Of a stretch of 64,000 bases of DNA, positions 23,199-36,000 are shown piece after piece. The DNA is from Plasmodium relictum (taxonomy: Eukaryota > Apicomplexa > Aconoidasida > Haemosporida > Plasmodiidae): positions 474,420-538,419 of the forward strand of contig NC_041682.1 of NCBI RefSeq assembly GCF_900005765.1, in the 5' to 3' direction. Every line of letters begins with the position of its first letter. The first letter of the stretch is position 1. The position numbers were made by a program, and so were the translations under genes. The notes under the pieces are model-generated. The model saw only the letters and a program-made list of their open reading frames with translations, was not told the origin of the DNA and made no database searches.

Positions 23199-26100
23199 TT
23201 AGCGTAAATGTTTGGTTAAACTATTTTCTTTTAAGTCTACGTATTTTATAATAGCCCTTGGTTGATATAATGAAAGTTCATAATCTGGCTCAAACAATAC
23301 ATTAATTGTATAAGTAGAATAATTAGAGACACATTTGCAAGAGAAATCAAGTTTTTTTTTTTCGTTATTAAAGGTGATATAAGATAAACTATATCCTAAG
23401 GAATTTTGTTTTATAAAATCATGTTCAGCATTTGAAGATATCTCAGTCAACTTTTTAACTTTTTTTCTTGCATTGTTATCATAAATATAATTAAAACAAT
23501 TATCTGGTTTAATTTCAAAATGACTTAAACAAGCAAATCCAGAAAAATTATTATTACCTATAGTAATAGTGCATTCTTTATTTTGATTAGGCTTAGGTTT
23601 ATAAGAATATGAAAACAAATCTTGATATTTTCCTGTAAAGTCACATCCATTAATTTCTTTATAACCTTCACTAACATTTATATGCACTCTAGCAATAGTA
23701 CCGAAAACTTTATTTTGATTTTGAACAGTTGACGTAAGACTATTATTAAATTCAATAGTAAAATTTACTGGCTTAGGAACAAAAGGTGGTATTCTTAAAG
23801 TATATTCATTGATCTTTGTTCTTGAATCATATTTGTCTGATGCTATACTTCCTGGTAAAATATTCTCAATATTTATCGGTTGATTTTTAAATAGAACTTT
23901 TGCTTTTAAATTTAAAGGATTAACAAAGATTTTCTCATAATTAGCTTTTTCAGTTGTAGGATATTTTATTATTAATTTATCCCATCTTGATAAATTAGCA
24001 ATGTATTCAATAACAGAATTTTCTTTCAATGTAGATGCATCCATACTTTCCATTATATTACAAGTTGCAATTTTCGTTTTATGATCATATGTGCATAATT
24101 CTTGTCCTGTTTTGGGGGATATATTCATTGTCATAGCACTTTCTTCAATTTTCATTTTTATAATATTACTATCACATGTACAAATAAAAACTTTTTTTAT
24201 ATCTATACCTTCTCGAAATGATGTTGGTAAAATTAAATATGAATATGTATTTTCTTTATCTTCCACATTAGTAATAGTAATAGCATTTTTAATTATATTA
24301 GTTATTTTCTCTTTGGGTGAATCATTAAATGCATCTGCTGATTCTCCTAATTCTTCTTCATTTACATAATATGTTTCTTCAAAGCAACTCTCTGGTTTTA
24401 ATTGTTTGTGAGGACAATTTATTCCTACAGTTCTGTTAGGTATTAAAGAAATATCACAAATAAGAGGATTTTTTAAATTCTTATTATGTGAAAAGATAGA
24501 ATTGGGGCTTTTCTCAGGATTAATAAAGTCACATCCATCTATTAAATTTTTATTAGCAGAAATATTTACTTGAACAATACCAAGAGATGTATTATTTTTC
24601 TTGGGCTTATTTGATGTTGATTTTCCACAAAAAATTTGAAAACTGAGATCTTCCTTTATATATGGAGGTATTAAAAATCTAGATATTCCATCAGTAGGTA
24701 AATGAGTTGTTTTAACCTCTTCATCAATTTTTACTTTTAAAAATAAAACTCCTGGTAATTTTTCCCTTAATTTTACTATTTTATTGTCTATAATTACATC
24801 ATCTAAAGCTTTTGGTGGATAAAATACATGATTATCATCCCAATCAGAATCCAGTTTTCCTAGATTTTTTAATTCATCTGTAGTGATTCCATGAAAATTT
24901 TTAACATAAACATCTTTTAAGGAAAATGTATTTTTTTCTTCATCTGTATAAGTAATAAATTCCTTATCATCAAGGGTAATAGTCAATTTTCTATCCTCCT
25001 GATCAGGAGCAGGTGGTAGTTCTTTAGTTACTAAATTTTTTGTATGTGGGCATTTAATTGTTATAACATCTAAGGACTTAGCATCTATTTTACATATATT
25101 TTTTTGAGTTTTTCCATCAATTAAATCAAATAAAGATTCATTGGTATAATCACATCTGTGACTGGTTGAATATTTTAATATATTATCTTCATGTCCTTCA
25201 CTTATAATGTTTTCATCTCTATAAGGTAGTACGGTATCCCTCTTAACTTTTTTCTTCGCCTTTAAGCCTTCAAAATCACTATTTTCTGTTTGTATAACCA
25301 TTGTTCCAAATACATTATTTTCTGGATTATAGCAATTGCACGAAAAATTAATTATGCTATTAAAAGTATCTGGTACTTTACTATATGATGCAGTATAATA
25401 TTTTTTATAATCAAGAGGCAAATTTCCTATATTATAATTATGAAAATTTAACATTTCTGTAACATTAGAGTAACCTGAAAGATTCTGGATATCTTCAAGT
25501 TCTTTATGATCTTCATCTAATAATTCTATTACTTCTTTTGGTTTCAAGTTATATTTCATTTTACTAATATACTCAATATCTTCATTATCATCTGGAGAAC
25601 TTTTATAATATTCTAAGATTACATTACTGAAGCATCCTTCTGGAATTAGAGAAAATCCCTTAGGGCATATAATACCAAAGATATCTCCTTTTTTTATTTT
25701 GATATTACATTCTTTTTCTTTGCTTGGAGGAATAGCATCTGTTAAAGAATTACTTCCCGTTGTAAAGTCGCAAAGTTTTAAGGAACTTTCCTCTATATTT
25801 TTTTTTATTAAAATATATACTATCCCTCTTTGCTTTAGCGGAGAGCTGTCTGGTTTTTCGTTAATAATTAATTTTAAGTTAAGGCTTTCAAAGATAGGTG
25901 GAACAAAGAAGCTGAAACCTTGACCACTTTTTTTACTTTTTTCAAATTTAAAATGCCTATTTCCAAATACTCCTTTTAATGCTTCATTAATATGCAATTC
26001 TTTTTTATCGTCTAAAATAATTTTGATATCTTCTCCTTTAACAAATTCAGGTTGTATTGAAAATTTCTTATACTCTTCATTATCTGTATTATCATCTCCA

Positions 26101-29100
26101 AATATAGGTAACTGTACTAGTACTTCTGAAAACAACCCTGGTTCCATTTTACATACAAGTACTTTATCTGGATTTGATTCAAAGGATAATTCAGGATTGT
26201 CATAGAAGTTACATAAATTCACATTATTATGTACTACTGCCTTCACAGATTTCATGTCTTCTAATTCCATTTCATCTTTGTTCAATGTAACTTTCATTGT
26301 TCCTTTAGTACTATCACTTTTTTTGCAGGAGCATGAAAAAATTAATTTATTTACATAATCTAAAGGAGCCTTTGCATATGCTATTTTTTTCTTAGAATTA
26401 TGTATAGTATAAATATTTACGTTGGAAATTAAATCAACAAATTTTTTATTTTTTGAGCCTTTATCATATACTTCATAAAAACATTTTTCTGGATCTAAAG
26501 TAGTAGTACTATCACATATTATACCAAATGCTTCATTTTTATTAATTTCAATAGGACATTCCTTTACTTGAGATTCTTCTATTTTCATTCCTGTAGTTAA
26601 AATTTTACTACTTTCGTCAGAAAAATCACATCCCTTAATTTTATGTTCACTTTTCGCTATGTCTAAATGAATTATTCCATTAAAACCTGCGACATTTTCG
26701 CTCACTTTATATTCATTATTATTGCACTCTACTTTCAGATGAGTATCTTGTAAAACAACAGGAGGTATAACTAAAGCAGCATAAGAATCAAAAGGATTTT
26801 TTTTTTTTATTACTTTCATAGTGGTAAATATGGAACCTGGTAAAACTTCATGAATATCTTTTATAGAATCATCTGACTCCTTCATAACTTTTTCAAAGAA
26901 ATCATCTGGTTTTAATTTAATTTTACCGAACATATCTCCAAAAGTACCATCATTTAATGCATCTTCTGGAGCATCTACTTCACCTTCATCAATGAGTGAA
27001 ATAACATGCTTATCATCTTCATCATCATCTTCTGACACCTTATCTTTTGCAATAGTATATTTAGCATTATCTGTTGGGCATTTTACATAAAGAGTATCTA
27101 ATGGTTTTAGTACGCTATAACAATGGACATCTGTCAATTCTCCTTTTTTTGAGGGATCTGGTATTATTAGACTTTTTTTTGAAAAATCACACATATAACT
27201 TTTATCATTTATTTTTGTAGACTTAATTATTTTAGGTGCTTTTACGTTAACCTGCAATACGTACATATCTGAAGGAGATATTTCTAAACTTTTAATATCG
27301 GTTGCTATGGTTTCTTCTAACTTTTCATCATACATGTCTTCCCATATATCATGTCCATCTTCTTCTATGTATGTTTTTTCGAATCCATTCTTTTTATATG
27401 ATTTAGATTCACCAATTTCAGATGTATCAAGTTTTTCGAATATACTCTCAGGATCTCCTGCATTTTCCGTTATTTTTTTTTCTACATTATTGAAAAGTTG
27501 AACTATTCGACTTGGCCTGTTAGATAAATATACACTCTTATAATTTTTATAAGTTTCACCACTTACATAATTGCCTTGATATTCATCATACTTAATTCCC
27601 AATTTGTCAAAAATTGTATCTGTTATGTCTGAACTTAATGTGAAATTTACATTATAATCCTTTTTCAAATCTACACAAATACATTTGAAAGATATGTCTT
27701 TATCTACTAGAGATGGTATTTCTATGTAATTAAATTTATGACTATAAGTATAAGAGGCTAAATTATTTTCTAGGTAAAGCACTCTAATAATATTAATTAA
27801 AGAATTATCAACAACCACATCTTTAAAACAACTTGTTAATTTTATAGTTCCACTTGGGCATGCAAATCCTACTATATCCTTTGGAGCTACGTCAATAACA
27901 CAATTATTTCCATCTACTTCGTTTTCGAACATTTCTGATTTTTTATCTTTAAAAGAACAACCCTTTATTTTTTTAGTTCTTTTAGGAATTTCAATATGAT
28001 AAATTAATTTATCTCCTTTTTTATCATTATATTGTGTAGCACTGTTGTCGCATATAATGTTTAACTCAGTATCTTCTTTTATATAAAATGGAAAGAATAT
28101 ATAAAAGTGAGACAAGTCTACTTTTTCTTTACTGTAAAGTAATATTAGTTCCTCTGTTTTATTTAATACTTCTGCATAAGGTACTATAGTATCTAATTCT
28201 TTTTCATTAAATGGTTTTAATTCTGAAACATCTTTCGGTTTCTTTGTAGTATAGGATATATTAATATTACTATAAATTGAATGCTCATTAGGAGGACAAA
28301 ATACTTCTACATAATTAAGGAAATCTTTTGCTTCAATTTCACAGGTATGCTCAATATTCTGATTTGATAATTTCATTTCTTTAGGTTTTATAAAATCGCG
28401 ATGTTCGCAGATATACATGTTATCTTGGTTAATAGCTTTCTTTTTTATTTCTTCTTTTTCTTTTTCAGTGTCTCTTTTTTTAATGTTTATTTTAATTACC
28501 TTTTCTTGAGATTTTAAATTACATTTACAACTAATTTCTGTGTCTACACTTAAGTCATGAGGAGGTATTTTTAGAAATACTGGGGTTTTTTTGTCAGTAA
28601 TATTGTAAATTTGAGCACCTTCCATTATATCGTTAATTTCTGTTTTACTATCATCCTTATATACCTTTTTAAAACATTCATCAGGATCTAGGCTTATATC
28701 TGTAGGATCTACATCGTCATCATAAGTAGTTTTTAAACAATTGAATCCAATAATATCATTAACGTATGCATCAACAGTACATTCATTAGTACCTGCCTCA
28801 ATATTTTTTGTAAAATAATCAATTTTTACTTCGTGGAAATTGCATCCTTTTATTATTTCTTGGTTTTTTGAAATGAGTAATTCTACTATTCCTGTGTTGC
28901 CTTCACCCTTATTATTGTCACAACCCATCATAAAATAAAATGGTTCGTTTGAGTCTATGTAAGGTGGCACTTGAAAAGTTACTTCAAGGGTGTTATCATC
29001 AGAATCATTAACATTTATATTTAAATAACGGATTTTTTCATTAATTGCCACTGCTTCTTGAGTGTCTAAAAAGGAAAATAATTTTACCAATCCATCTGTT

Positions 29101-31712
29101 GATGTCGTTCCTTCAAATAGACCTATATTCTTGTAACTTTGTAAAAAAGGATTATTCGTAAACTCATCTTTTGCAATTTTATAAAAAGGAAAAATAAAAT
29201 AAGGTGGATAATCATTTATTAATTTATTATTTCTTAAATTAAAATTCATGTATTTTTTTAAAAGATAATACTGCGCATTCAAGTTGAACTGAACAACTTC
29301 ATTTCTGTCCTTAAGACTTTTAGGAATTACTTCCATGTCTTTATATTTTTCTTTATTTTTATTACATTTCATAGTAATTTTATCAAACTCTTTCAAACTT
29401 TTCCTGCAAATTAATATTTTCCTTTCATTTTCAAGTACTTTATCGAGTTTATCAGTAAAATCACAAGTATATTCATTTTTTCCTTCAGTTTCAGTTGCTA
29501 GTTGAATCGTCTTATTTATTTTTACGAAAGAATCAAAAAGTTCAAATACTGAAAAATTTAATTCTTGATTAATGCTTACATAAACTAAATGTACTTTATC
29601 ATCATCTAATGTAAAAGTACAAAATAAATTAAGATTATCCTTAAAACTTGCAGGTATGCTAACATATTTAACATTAAAATATTGCTCATTCATTTCTTTG
29701 TTATAAATTACAGAATTGTTAATTAATTGAGTTATACTTTTTTTTTCTTTATTCCATTTTGCAGAATTTATATAAGGAATCATTTCTTCAAAGCAAGTAG
29801 TTGACTTCGTGTTAGATGGAAATATCATTCCTCCTATTTCACCACTATTTAGTTGGAAGTAGCATGGATGTTCACTCTTTTTTATGTCAAGATTTTTCGT
29901 AAAAAAATTTTTGTTAACATCTGAATAGTTACATCCTTTTACAAGTTTTCCATATGGTTCTATAGTAATTTCTGCTACTCCTCTATCTCCTTTTTTAGAA
30001 TCTTCATTAGTTTTTGAATTATCACATATGAAATAAAAAACGGTTTTTTTTTGTACTAATGGTGGCAATATAAATTCAATGGATCCTTGGTCAAAGTTAT
30101 TTTTTTTTTCATTATTTTTTGATGGTACAATGACACCATAAATTAATTCAGAAATTTTTTTTTCTTTTAATTTTGATACTTCCTTAGTTAATACAACGTA
30201 AGGAGCTTTTTTAGGGAAATACTCAATGCTTTCAAATTTTTTTTCATCTGAATCTTTTAAAGGGCATATAATTTTTACCTTAACTAGTGGTTCTTCAATT
30301 TGAAATTTGCATTTTTTTACTTTTGATTCTTCTTCTACTGGTTTTATTTTTTCCGTAAAGTCACAAACATATTCTTTATTAGTATTACTTGATGAATAAT
30401 TGTCAAAATTTGTTTCTAGTATACTTAAATCTCCATCTTCTGTTGTTTCATATCCACTTTCTACTGTATCATCAACTACTTCTAGGTCGTCTTCTAATGA
30501 TGTTATTATTTCTCGTTCTTTACTTGTTTCGTAATCTTCAAAATTATCTTCCATTGCTTCTATTGCATTTTCTTTCTTTGTAAAATATTGTTTATATTTT
30601 TTATTATCTCCATATTCTACTTTTTTATTTTCATGTGTTTCATTATATCCGTATTCTATTTTATCATTTCCATATTTTTTATTATGTCCATATTCTATTT
30701 TATCATTTCCATATTTTTTATTATATCCGTATTCCATTTTATTATTTTCATATATTTTATTATTTCTGTATTCTTCTTCACTATCTTCATATTCTTCATA
30801 TGTTTCTTCATCATCATCATCTTCATCTTCATCTTCATAATCTTCACTATCATATTCATAATATTCTTCTTCATTTTTACCTTCGTGCTTATTTTCGTTT
30901 TCCCCTTTTTTACCATACTTTAAAAGATATTTTTTTAGTAAGTTGTATTCAATTAAAATTCTTTGTTTCTTAAACATGAAATTCTTATTAATTGAAATAT
31001 TAAGATCATTAAAACTAGTAAAATGTGTAACTAAAAAATTATATTTATTTATCTTTCCAAAACTTTGATTATGAATATATAAGAATTTCATCATGTATTT
31101 CATTAGAAATGATTTTAAAGGATTTGTTTTTTTCTTGTTTTCTTTTTCTTTCGTCAATTTTGATTCTGTATATCTTGAATACACTTCTTTAAAATGATAC
31201 ATTTTTTCCCTAATAAGTATGAAAAACTTATTTTTTATTGTTTCGCTGAAAAATTTATAAAATTTCCCTTTTATTGTAGTTTTCTTAAATTCTATATGTT
31301 TAATTGTGCCTTTATTATCTTTATAATCATTTGATACTCTATTAATATATGTATTTTTTTTTATTTTATTTATAACTTCATTACGAAACTTTTCTATTAG
31401 TTTTTGGGAGAACAATTTTGTCTGTGTGAAATTTTCATTTTGGATAATCCCTTTAGTTTTTCTTTCTATTCTATCATTTTTTTCAAATAAATTTTTAGGT
31501 TTTCTGAGACTTGAAATAACTCCATTTTTCTTTCTTTCTTTTTTTGTTGTATTTATATTATTTAGATGCTTTACGAAGCTCTCATCATGTAAAAGTCTAA
31601 AAGTAGATGCATCTTTTTTTAAGATTTCGTTAGAACCTATATTATGTTTTTTTATTATTATATATACTAAAAATATAAGGAAAAAATGTTTTCTCATAAT
31701 TAATTTTCCCAT
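23199..31712 (-). CDS. P230: Gamete surface protein P230, 6-cysteine family
   Basis: Single exon, 2837 aa. A signal peptide ([15 protein letters not shown]) is followed by a basic, low-complexity prodomain; an acidic patch lies at about 275-315, and 13-residue repeats follow to about 370. From about residue 448 I count fourteen 6-cysteine (s48/45) domains in seven A/B pairs. A-domain openings are YVCDF, YTCDF, YICEH, YMCDF, NLCNF, HRCDY and ELCTY. B-domain openings are KGCNY, KGCNF, KGCSF, KGCDF, KLCDF, DGCDF and NGCDF. The C-terminus has no hydrophobic GPI signal. P230 is therefore expected to be held on gametes by a partner, as known for its complex with the GPI-anchored P48/45. In other species it functions in male gamete fertility and is a transmission-blocking vaccine target; the prodomain is cleaved on gamete emergence. 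It forms a tandem pair with P230p. Confidence 0.97.
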   Translation of the reverse strand: MGKLIMRKHFFLIFLVYIIIKKHNIGSNEILKKDASTFRLLHDESFVKHLNNINTTKKERKKNGVISSLRKPKNLFEKNDRIERKTKGIIQNENFTQTKLFSQKLIEKFRNEVINKIKKNTYINRVSNDYKDNKGTIKHIEFKKTTIKGKFYKFFSETIKNKFFILIREKMYHFKEVYSRYTESKLTKEKENKKKTNPLKSFLMKYMMKFLYIHNQSFGKINKYNFLVTHFTSFNDLNISINKNFMFKKQRILIEYNLLKKYLLKYGKKGENENKHEGKNEEEYYEYDSEDYEDEDEDDDDEETYEEYEDSEEEYRNNKIYENNKMEYGYNKKYGNDKIEYGHNKKYGNDKIEYGYNETHENKKVEYGDNKKYKQYFTKKENAIEAMEDNFEDYETSKEREIITSLEDDLEVVDDTVESGYETTEDGDLSILETNFDNYSSSNTNKEYVCDFTEKIKPVEEESKVKKCKFQIEEPLVKVKIICPLKDSDEKKFESIEYFPKKAPYVVLTKEVSKLKEKKISELIYGVIVPSKNNEKKNNFDQGSIEFILPPLVQKKTVFYFICDNSKTNEDSKKGDRGVAEITIEPYGKLVKGCNYSDVNKNFFTKNLDIKKSEHPCYFQLNSGEIGGMIFPSNTKSTTCFEEMIPYINSAKWNKEKKSITQLINNSVIYNKEMNEQYFNVKYVSIPASFKDNLNLFCTFTLDDDKVHLVYVSINQELNFSVFELFDSFVKINKTIQLATETEGKNEYTCDFTDKLDKVLENERKILICRKSLKEFDKITMKCNKNKEKYKDMEVIPKSLKDRNEVVQFNLNAQYYLLKKYMNFNLRNNKLINDYPPYFIFPFYKIAKDEFTNNPFLQSYKNIGLFEGTTSTDGLVKLFSFLDTQEAVAINEKIRYLNINVNDSDDNTLEVTFQVPPYIDSNEPFYFMMGCDNNKGEGNTGIVELLISKNQEIIKGCNFHEVKIDYFTKNIEAGTNECTVDAYVNDIIGFNCLKTTYDDDVDPTDISLDPDECFKKVYKDDSKTEINDIMEGAQIYNITDKKTPVFLKIPPHDLSVDTEISCKCNLKSQEKVIKINIKKRDTEKEKEEIKKKAINQDNMYICEHRDFIKPKEMKLSNQNIEHTCEIEAKDFLNYVEVFCPPNEHSIYSNINISYTTKKPKDVSELKPFNEKELDTIVPYAEVLNKTEELILLYSKEKVDLSHFYIFFPFYIKEDTELNIICDNSATQYNDKKGDKLIYHIEIPKRTKKIKGCSFKDKKSEMFENEVDGNNCVIDVAPKDIVGFACPSGTIKLTSCFKDVVVDNSLINIIRVLYLENNLASYTYSHKFNYIEIPSLVDKDISFKCICVDLKKDYNVNFTLSSDITDTIFDKLGIKYDEYQGNYVSGETYKNYKSVYLSNRPSRIVQLFNNVEKKITENAGDPESIFEKLDTSEIGESKSYKKNGFEKTYIEEDGHDIWEDMYDEKLEETIATDIKSLEISPSDMYVLQVNVKAPKIIKSTKINDKSYMCDFSKKSLIIPDPSKKGELTDVHCYSVLKPLDTLYVKCPTDNAKYTIAKDKVSEDDDEDDKHVISLIDEGEVDAPEDALNDGTFGDMFGKIKLKPDDFFEKVMKESDDSIKDIHEVLPGSIFTTMKVIKKKNPFDSYAALVIPPVVLQDTHLKVECNNNEYKVSENVAGFNGIIHLDIAKSEHKIKGCDFSDESSKILTTGMKIEESQVKECPIEINKNEAFGIICDSTTTLDPEKCFYEVYDKGSKNKKFVDLISNVNIYTIHNSKKKIAYAKAPLDYVNKLIFSCSCKKSDSTKGTMKVTLNKDEMELEDMKSVKAVVHNNVNLCNFYDNPELSFESNPDKVLVCKMEPGLFSEVLVQLPIFGDDNTDNEEYKKFSIQPEFVKGEDIKIILDDKKELHINEALKGVFGNRHFKFEKSKKSGQGFSFFVPPIFESLNLKLIINEKPDSSPLKQRGIVYILIKKNIEESSLKLCDFTTGSNSLTDAIPPSKEKECNIKIKKGDIFGIICPKGFSLIPEGCFSNVILEYYKSSPDDNEDIEYISKMKYNLKPKEVIELLDEDHKELEDIQNLSGYSNVTEMLNFHNYNIGNLPLDYKKYYTASYSKVPDTFNSIINFSCNCYNPENNVFGTMVIQTENSDFEGLKAKKKVKRDTVLPYRDENIISEGHEDNILKYSTSHRCDYTNESLFDLIDGKTQKNICKIDAKSLDVITIKCPHTKNLVTKELPPAPDQEDRKLTITLDDKEFITYTDEEKNTFSLKDVYVKNFHGITTDELKNLGKLDSDWDDNHVFYPPKALDDVIIDNKIVKLREKLPGVLFLKVKIDEEVKTTHLPTDGISRFLIPPYIKEDLSFQIFCGKSTSNKPKKNNTSLGIVQVNISANKNLIDGCDFINPEKSPNSIFSHNKNLKNPLICDISLIPNRTVGINCPHKQLKPESCFEETYYVNEEELGESADAFNDSPKEKITNIIKNAITITNVEDKENTYSYLILPTSFREGIDIKKVFICTCDSNIIKMKIEESAMTMNISPKTGQELCTYDHKTKIATCNIMESMDASTLKENSVIEYIANLSRWDKLIIKYPTTEKANYEKIFVNPLNLKAKVLFKNQPINIENILPGSIASDKYDSRTKINEYTLRIPPFVPKPVNFTIEFNNSLTSTVQNQNKVFGTIARVHINVSEGYKEINGCDFTGKYQDLFSYSYKPKPNQNKECTITIGNNNFSGFACLSHFEIKPDNCFNYIYDNNARKKVKKLTEISSNAEHDFIKQNSLGYSLSYITFNNEKKKLDFSCKCVSNYSTYTINVLFEPDYELSLYQPRAIIKYVDLKENSLTKHLR
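30620..30770 (-). repeat. 39-bp tandem repeat coding 13-residue units in the P230 prodomain
   Basis: The prodomain holds about four imperfect units of the type N-D-K-I-E-Y-G-x-N-K-K-Y-G. The two middle units are nearly identical in DNA, with a 39-base period; flanking units diverge (for example Y-G-Y-N-E-T-H-E-N). The repeat is tyrosine- and lysine-rich and lies just after the acidic patch, outside the 6-cysteine domains. Confidence 0.85.
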
Positions 31713-32289
31713 TTAAGAAAAAAGAAAGAAATATATATATAATTTATTAAATATAAAAATATTATATAAATATTTCTAAAGCTTCTCTTAAAGATGGGGG
31801 AAAAAAAAAAAAAATATCTACATATCAGTATAATCTTTATATTTATATATTTATTTTTTTTAACATTGAAAAATTATCTTAAAAAATTGTTTACTATTTT
31901 TTCATATTAAACTTTAGTACTTATATCCTTATATTTTCTTATGTGTATGTTTCAATATTTTTTAGTATATAACTTTTTCTATTATCCATAAATATATTTG
32001 CATAATATATCTATAGAGTTTTTTTTTTTTTTCTATAATTTTCTATTTATGCAAAATTTCTTCATATGTATAAAGCTTCTTTTTTTTTTTTATAGAAATT
32101 TTTTTTTGCATGTCTATATTTTTTTTTTTTTTTGATTATCTATAAAGTATCATTTCTGACGTTTCATATTTTCTAATTATATTCATATTTTTATATAATT
32201 TTTCTTGATTATTAAATATGATAACATTTAAAAATAAAAAGTACATAAAAAAAAAAAAAAAGAAAAAGAACATTTTTTAATTTTTTTCT

Positions 32290-32295
32290 GTACAC
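32290..32295 (-). promoter_or_regulatory. GTGTAC motif, candidate AP2-G site upstream of P230
   Basis: The minus (P230 coding) strand reads GTGTACAG here, about 580 bases before the P230 ATG. GxGTAC is the core bound by AP2-G, the regulator of sexual commitment. Function is inferred from motif and position only. Confidence 0.4.
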
Positions 32296-32778
32296 ACATT
32301 TTATTATTATTATTTTTTTTTTTTGGTATCTATTATGAGTTAATAGATAACTTTTATAGTTTTACAAGAAAAAAAAAAAAAAAAAAGAGTATTTGTTAAA
32401 AAAAAATTGTCTTAAGTTATGCACCTATATATTTTATGATTTTTTACAATATTCATATAAAGAAATAAAAACTAGATGTTGAAATCTTCTAGCAAAATGC
32501 ATGTAGACAGCATGAAATTGGTAACTTTAAATGATGTTTACCTATATATATATATTTATATATGAAATATTATTTTTATATTATGGTTAGTAAAATCGAT
32601 GAACTTAAAAACTACATTTTTCATTTTGCACTTATTTTAAATACATATTTCTTCATTTCAATGTTGAAGTCTAATTAAAAATTTATATATTAATAATAAA
32701 TTATTTTAATAAGAAATATTTATACATATATATTTATATTAGTTTTTTTTTTTTTTTATAAATGCAAACGCAAAATTA

Positions 32779-32784
32779 GTACAC
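32779..32784 (-). promoter_or_regulatory. Second GTGTAC motif, candidate AP2-G site upstream of P230
   Basis: A second GTGTAC on the P230 coding strand, about 1.07 kb before the ATG and about 230 bases beyond the end of P230p. Same reasoning as the nearer site. Confidence 0.35.
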
Positions 32785-33013
32785 AAAAAAAGAAAGAAAA
32801 AAAAAATATACTTTCTTAAAAATATTTGATTATTAAAGTATTATTATAAAATAAAAAGATAAATCAAATTTTTTTTAGTTTGAAAAGTGATTCTTAAAAA
32901 AGATTAAAAAAAAAAAAAAGAATAAAAAGAAAACATAAAATGTCTAATATAAGTATTTTTCTTAATACCTCTTTCCATTTATTACTTTTGTTAAAAAAAA
33001 AAAACAATATTTA

Positions 33014-36000
33014 TTATTCATTCAAAAGACTTAAATCAATATCTTTGTATTGTATATTTGGTTTTTCCAGGTTCACTTTGGGAGTACCCATAACATAAGG
33101 TTCATATAATATTTTCATAGATAATTCTTTGTATTCCCCATTTACATTATCATAACATTTACATGTAAAGTAATTCGAAATAACTCTTTTAATATGAATA
33201 AAGGATAAAATAGGTCTATCACTTTTTTTAAACAAAAAAGTATTTTTCGATTCAATTAAAACATCTTTTTTATAAATTTCGTCATCTTTAATCACATTTT
33301 CAAAACAATCTGAAGGATGCATTGTTGTATGAGAAGGGCATGCAAGACCTATTAATGTATCATCTTCTACTTTAATTTCACATATATAGTTATTTGGTAA
33401 ATTCTCCCATTTTCCACTAAAATAAAAATGAGATGAATAATCACCAACAAAGTCACATCCATGCATTTTTAAATAATTTGGTTTTATATGAATTTTTACA
33501 ATTCCTGTTTTTCCCCTTTTACTTTCATTTAAAGTTAACGAATTATCACACGATACAAAAAAGGTTGCTTCATTTAATAGAAGAGGTGAAACATTCAATG
33601 TACCAATATATTTTTTTTCACTTATCTCTCTTTTATATGTAACAAAAGAAATTACTTCATGGATATTTTTCATTATTAATACGTCTTTTTTTGTATCTGG
33701 CAATTCCTCATTCTCATTTAATTTATCTATATCTTCAACAGTAGCCTTTGGTTTTTCCGATTTTATAGATATAATTATTTTATTTCCAAAATCATCATAA
33801 ACTACTTTTTTTTCTTCTTTTTCCATAATAGCTTCTCTGAGTCTATTTTCTTCATCCTTCATTTCTGTTGAACCCTCCACTATTTCTGTTAAGAGTTCAT
33901 CATTTTCCAATCTTTTTTTTTTTCTTTTAGTTGTTTCACTTTCTAAAACATATACATACTCAAAAAAATTTTCAGGGCTAATTTTTGATTGTCTATAGTA
34001 TAATGAATTTCGAAGAGGACATATAATTTTTATTTTACTAAATTCAGAAGCAGCTACACTAATTTCAAATACATGCTTTGTTCTTAATGGGTTTAAAACA
34101 TTTTCTTCTTCTTCTTCTTCCTCATCTTCTTCTACTTCTTCTTCCTCATCTTCTTCTTCCTCATCTTCTTCCTCTTCTTCTTCTTTTTCTTCTTCATCAG
34201 GATCTCTATCTTGTGCAGTAACTGGTACGCCATGTAAAATATTATTATATTCAGATGTGTTTCTTTTATAACTTGATAAATTATATGGAAATTTCACCTT
34301 TTGAGATTTCCTAAGGTTATTTATTTTTTCTGTTCCTATCTTTGTCTCTTCATAATGATCTTTATTTATGCTTGATGAATCATAGGAACTTAAGATTGAT
34401 GGAGATAAGCTGAGGACATTTTCAGAGCTGATATTGAGGGGACCGGAGGAAAAATCATAAAAATAATCCTTTTTTTCAAATGCATATATATTATGGGTTA
34501 TTTCCTTTTTGAACCAATTATTTAAATCATCCCCAATGATATTTAATTGAATAATTCCTGTTTTTATTTGCTTGACCGAATTACAAGTACAAAATATTGT
34601 TAGAGATTTTTTTATTTTTTTTGGTAAGATAATGTAAGAAGGGGTAAAGTTATATTTATATATTTCGTTATTTAAAATTCTAACTCCTTTTACTAATTGT
34701 TCTAGCTTATGTATTTCAAGTTCTTTATCTAATCCTTCTTTTTGAACAGTTTCGAAACAATTTTGAGGTGATGTAATAAAATTGTAAGGACAACTAAACC
34801 CTACAATATCATTTTCAATAGCTTCAATATTGCAATATATGCTCTTTCCTTCTACTAACTCTATTTCGAATTCAAAAGAATTATTTTTGTTACGTCTTGA
34901 TTCACTACTTTCATGATAGAAGCTATCATTTGATTCATTTGACACATCTATAAAATCACATCCTAATATTTTATTGTCATTTTTTTTAATGAATATAGAA
35001 GCAGAACCAATTTTTCCTGTTCCATCTTTTTGAACATTTTCGCAAGAAAAATTGATAGCTTTAGAAGAATCTGCATAAGGAGAGATAATAATTTCTAATT
35101 CCCCTTTTTCAAAAAAAGAAGTATTATGACTTTTATTAATTAATAATGTTCCATATAATGTGTTACTTAGTCCCTTTAGCATAGTGTTTTCATTTAAACC
35201 TAAATTAGAACTATAAGCAATATTATATAAATAGTTTTGGGAATCATCTATATTTTTGGAAGGGCATTTAACTATAAGTTGATCAAAGGAGCTTAAATCT
35301 ATGTTGCATCTATAAATAATGATATTATCTGCATATTCTCTTTCGTTATATGGCTTCTTTTCTAATTCTTCTATTTTTCTTTTTAAATAATTTATATACT
35401 TTTTTTTCATACTCTCTTTTCTCAATTTTAAGTTCAAGCTAAAATGAAGAAATTCATCATGCTGATACAATAGAATATCATTCATATATTTTTTAAGAAT
35501 ATTTGTTATATCGACTTCTTTATTTAGAGAAATAGAATAGTTGTGTTCGGTAAAATCACAAATATAAGTATCTTTGAAGTAATAAGGACTGACCTCTATA
35601 AAGACAGTTTTTGTTTCATCATATTTTTTAGAAAAAATTAAATTTTCTTTATTTTTTACAAGTAATGTTCCTATATTTTTACTTTCATAATGCTCACAAG
35701 TACAATAAAAATTTAATTCTTGTTTGGTTATTTTTGAAATTATTAGAAATGTAGGAGAGTTATTTGTTAAATGATTAGCATTTACTATTTTTACTTCATT
35801 AAAGATGTTTTCTATTTTTTCTTTTACCTCTTCTTCCATATTGCTTTTTATATAAACATTTCTAAAGCAGTTATTGGGATTTATTTTTCCGTAGGGACAA
35901 TTTAGACTAACAATCATATTTTCTTTTAAATCTATTTCGCATGTTTCACTTTTTTTTTTTAAATCATAAACGGAAGAATAATAAAATGTTTTCTTAGAAT

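Larger units (their letters stand above)
31713..33013. other. P230 upstream region (3' flank of P230p)
   Basis: 1.3 kb between the two tandem 6-cysteine genes, so it must contain the P230 promoter and the end of P230p. It has several T/A tracts and, unusually, four GTAC cores (31917, 32241, 32290, 32779), two of them within GTGTAC on the coding strand. A more mixed-composition stretch at about 32465-32550 includes ATGCAT and AGACA. No exon is seen. Confidence 0.65.

Noticed and set aside
30588-30973. Two overlapping + strand open frames of 111-112 codons, rich in Phe/Ile/His
   Set aside because: They lie antisense to the acidic and repeat part of P230; their composition is simply the complement of Glu/Asp/Lys codons, and they have no family features.
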